Positions 4,216 through 5,082 of a stretch of 5,082 bases of DNA are shown piece after piece. The notes below the pieces were generated by a model. It did no database searches. It saw only the letters and a list, made by a program, of their open reading frames with translations, and was not told the DNA's origin. Origin of the DNA: Desulfobacterales bacterium CG23_combo_of_CG06-09_8_20_14_all_52_9 (GTDB lineage Bacteria; Desulfobacterota; Desulfobacteria; Desulfobacterales; UBA2156); contig PCSF01000107.1 in the NCBI GenBank assembly GCA_002771315.1, positions 1-5,082 on the forward strand, given 5' to 3'. How positions within the stretch are numbered: the first letter of the stretch is position 1; the number at the start of each line of letters is the position of its first letter. A program made the translations under genes and the position numbers.

Positions 4216-5082
4216 CTATGCTTTCAACGGAAAATTCGGCTGAATGATATCATAATAGGCCTTTTCGGAAACGCTTCCCCATGTTCCGACGATTTTCTGG
4301 AACTTCTTGAAGGCCTCGTTCACTTTTTTAGCTATGGGGGTTTTTGCAGCCTCGGCTTCTACGACATCTATCGCCAATTTGCGCAAGGCATTAAGCACTT
4401 CATCCGGAAACCTGATGAGCTGGACTTTGTGTTTGTTGATCAATTCCTGAAGAGCCGCGCCGTTTTGAGCCTCAAACTGCGATAAAACCCAGAGTTCGTT
4501 TTCCATGCAGGCAGAGTCGATGATATGCTGCAGATCTTTGGGCAGGGAATCAAAAAGTTTTTTATTGAAGAAATATTCCAGATAGGTTCCGGGCTCATGC
4601 CAGCCGGGATAATAATAATACTTAGCCGCCTGATGCAATCCCAGCCGCAGGTCGTGCAGGGGACCCACCCACTCGGTGGCATCGATGACACCCCGCTCCA
4701 GGTTGGTGAAGATCTCGCCGCCCGGGGTCAGCACCACGGTCCCTCCGGCTGCGGCAACGACCTTGCCTCCCAGTCCCGGGATCCGCATCTTGAGCCCCTT
4801 GAAGTCATTGATCGTATTGATCTTTTTGTTGAACCAGCCCCCCATCTGAACACCCGTGGATCCCCCGGGCCGGGGCACCAGGTTAAACGGGGCATAGACT
4901 TCTTCCCAAAGTTTGAGGCCGTCCCCGCCGTGAAACCACGCCGCCAATCCCTGGGCATTCATCCCGAAAGGAACCGCCGAAAACCACTGGGTGGCCGGCT
5001 CTTTTCCCGCCCAGTAATAAGCGGCTCCGCTGCCGGCTTCCACGGTTCCGTCGGACACGGCCTGGAAGCTCTCCATGGCCGG
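4216..5082 (-). CDS. TRAP transporter solute-binding protein, TakP-like (2-oxoacid type), N-terminus outside window
   Basis: The frame is open from the right edge (base 5082) to TAG at 4216-4218, giving 288 residues of the mature C-terminal part. The signal peptide and first 60 to 80 residues lie beyond the window; the ATG at 5074-5076 is internal. The protein is the periplasmic receptor of a DctP-family tripartite transporter. 'GLKMRIPGLGG' holds the conserved Arg that contacts the ligand carboxylate, and 'DATEWVGPLHDL' plus 'AAKYYYYPGWHEPGT' are signatures of the TakP/FcbT1-like branch that binds 2-oxoacids or related monocarboxylates. The tail has the usual long helix ('AKKVNEAFKKFQKIV'). 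The membrane subunits DctQ and DctM are not downstream; they must lie upstream, outside the window, or elsewhere. The next gene on this strand is the universal stress protein, after a 117-nt gap containing a hairpin. The ligand class is inferred from family signatures only. Confidence 0.9.
   Translation of the reverse strand, partial: PAMESFQAVSDGTVEAGSGAAYYWAGKEPATQWFSAVPFGMNAQGLAAWFHGGDGLKLWEEVYAPFNLVPRPGGSTGVQMGGWFNKKINTINDFKGLKMRIPGLGGKVVAAAGGTVVLTPGGEIFTNLERGVIDATEWVGPLHDLRLGLHQAAKYYYYPGWHEPGTYLEYFFNKKLFDSLPKDLQHIIDSACMENELWVLSQFEAQNGAALQELINKHKVQLIRFPDEVLNALRKLAIDVVEAEAAKTPIAKKVNEAFKKFQKIVGTWGSVSEKAYYDIIQPNFPLKA

Noticed and set aside
3874..4485. 203-codon plus-strand frame spanning usp, the hairpin and the TRAP gene
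   Set aside because: It is antisense to two clear genes, reads through the intergenic hairpin and has no family resemblance.
1..5082. CRISPR array, tRNA, rRNA, toxin-antitoxin or phage-defence system
   Set aside because: No regularly spaced repeats, cloverleaf, rRNA-like sequence or defence-family protein was seen on either strand.

Overview
The window looks like a chromosomal stretch from a GC-moderate bacterium (roughly mid-50s % GC by eye), most likely an anaerobic member of the Desulfobacterota. This is inferred from the gene types: a stand-alone IMP cyclohydrolase instead of bifunctional PurH, a TakP-like TRAP solute-binding protein paired with a universal stress protein, and a NimA-type flavin protein. 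No rRNA or tRNA marker is present to confirm it.

Left part (1-2326, + strand): a tightly packed run of genes, probably one operon. It starts with the C-terminal half of a cupin_3 (DUF861-type) protein cut by the window edge. Then come a NimA/pyridoxamine-phosphate-oxidase-like flavin protein, an HD-domain phosphohydrolase and a stand-alone IMP cyclohydrolase (the N-terminal half of classical PurH). Gaps are 13, 12 and 5 nt. About 26 nt later a Kef/CPA2-type cation:proton antiporter begins with its own ribosome-binding site, but after about 61 residues it runs into unrelated AT-rich DNA and stops. It is read here as a decapitated pseudogene.

Middle (about 2294-2425): an AT-rich island that contrasts with its surroundings. 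It carries two imperfect direct repeats and a perfect TATAAT box. It looks like the scar of an insertion or deletion, but no mobile element can be named from it. Directly after it (2426-3601, +) lies a D-2-hydroxyacid dehydrogenase that, along its whole length, resembles the peroxisomal hydroxypyruvate reductase HPR1 of plants far more than ordinary bacterial GyaR/GhrB enzymes. Its catalytic Arg, Glu and His and its NAD-binding motif are present.

Right part (3598-5082, - strand): a universal stress protein with the ATP-binding motif lies downstream of a TRAP-transporter solute-binding protein of the TakP (2-oxoacid) type, which runs off the right edge. A perfect 14-bp inverted repeat separates the two. 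The stress-protein gene converges on the dehydrogenase with a 4-nt overlap of the two stop codons and no terminator between them.

Taken together the window is mostly housekeeping and accessory metabolism: purine synthesis, a flavin enzyme, 2-oxoacid uptake and hydroxypyruvate/glyoxylate reduction. The items most worth following up are the plant-HPR1-like enzyme, the unusual IMP cyclohydrolase, and the antiporter scar. No new defence system, CRISPR array or RNA gene was seen.
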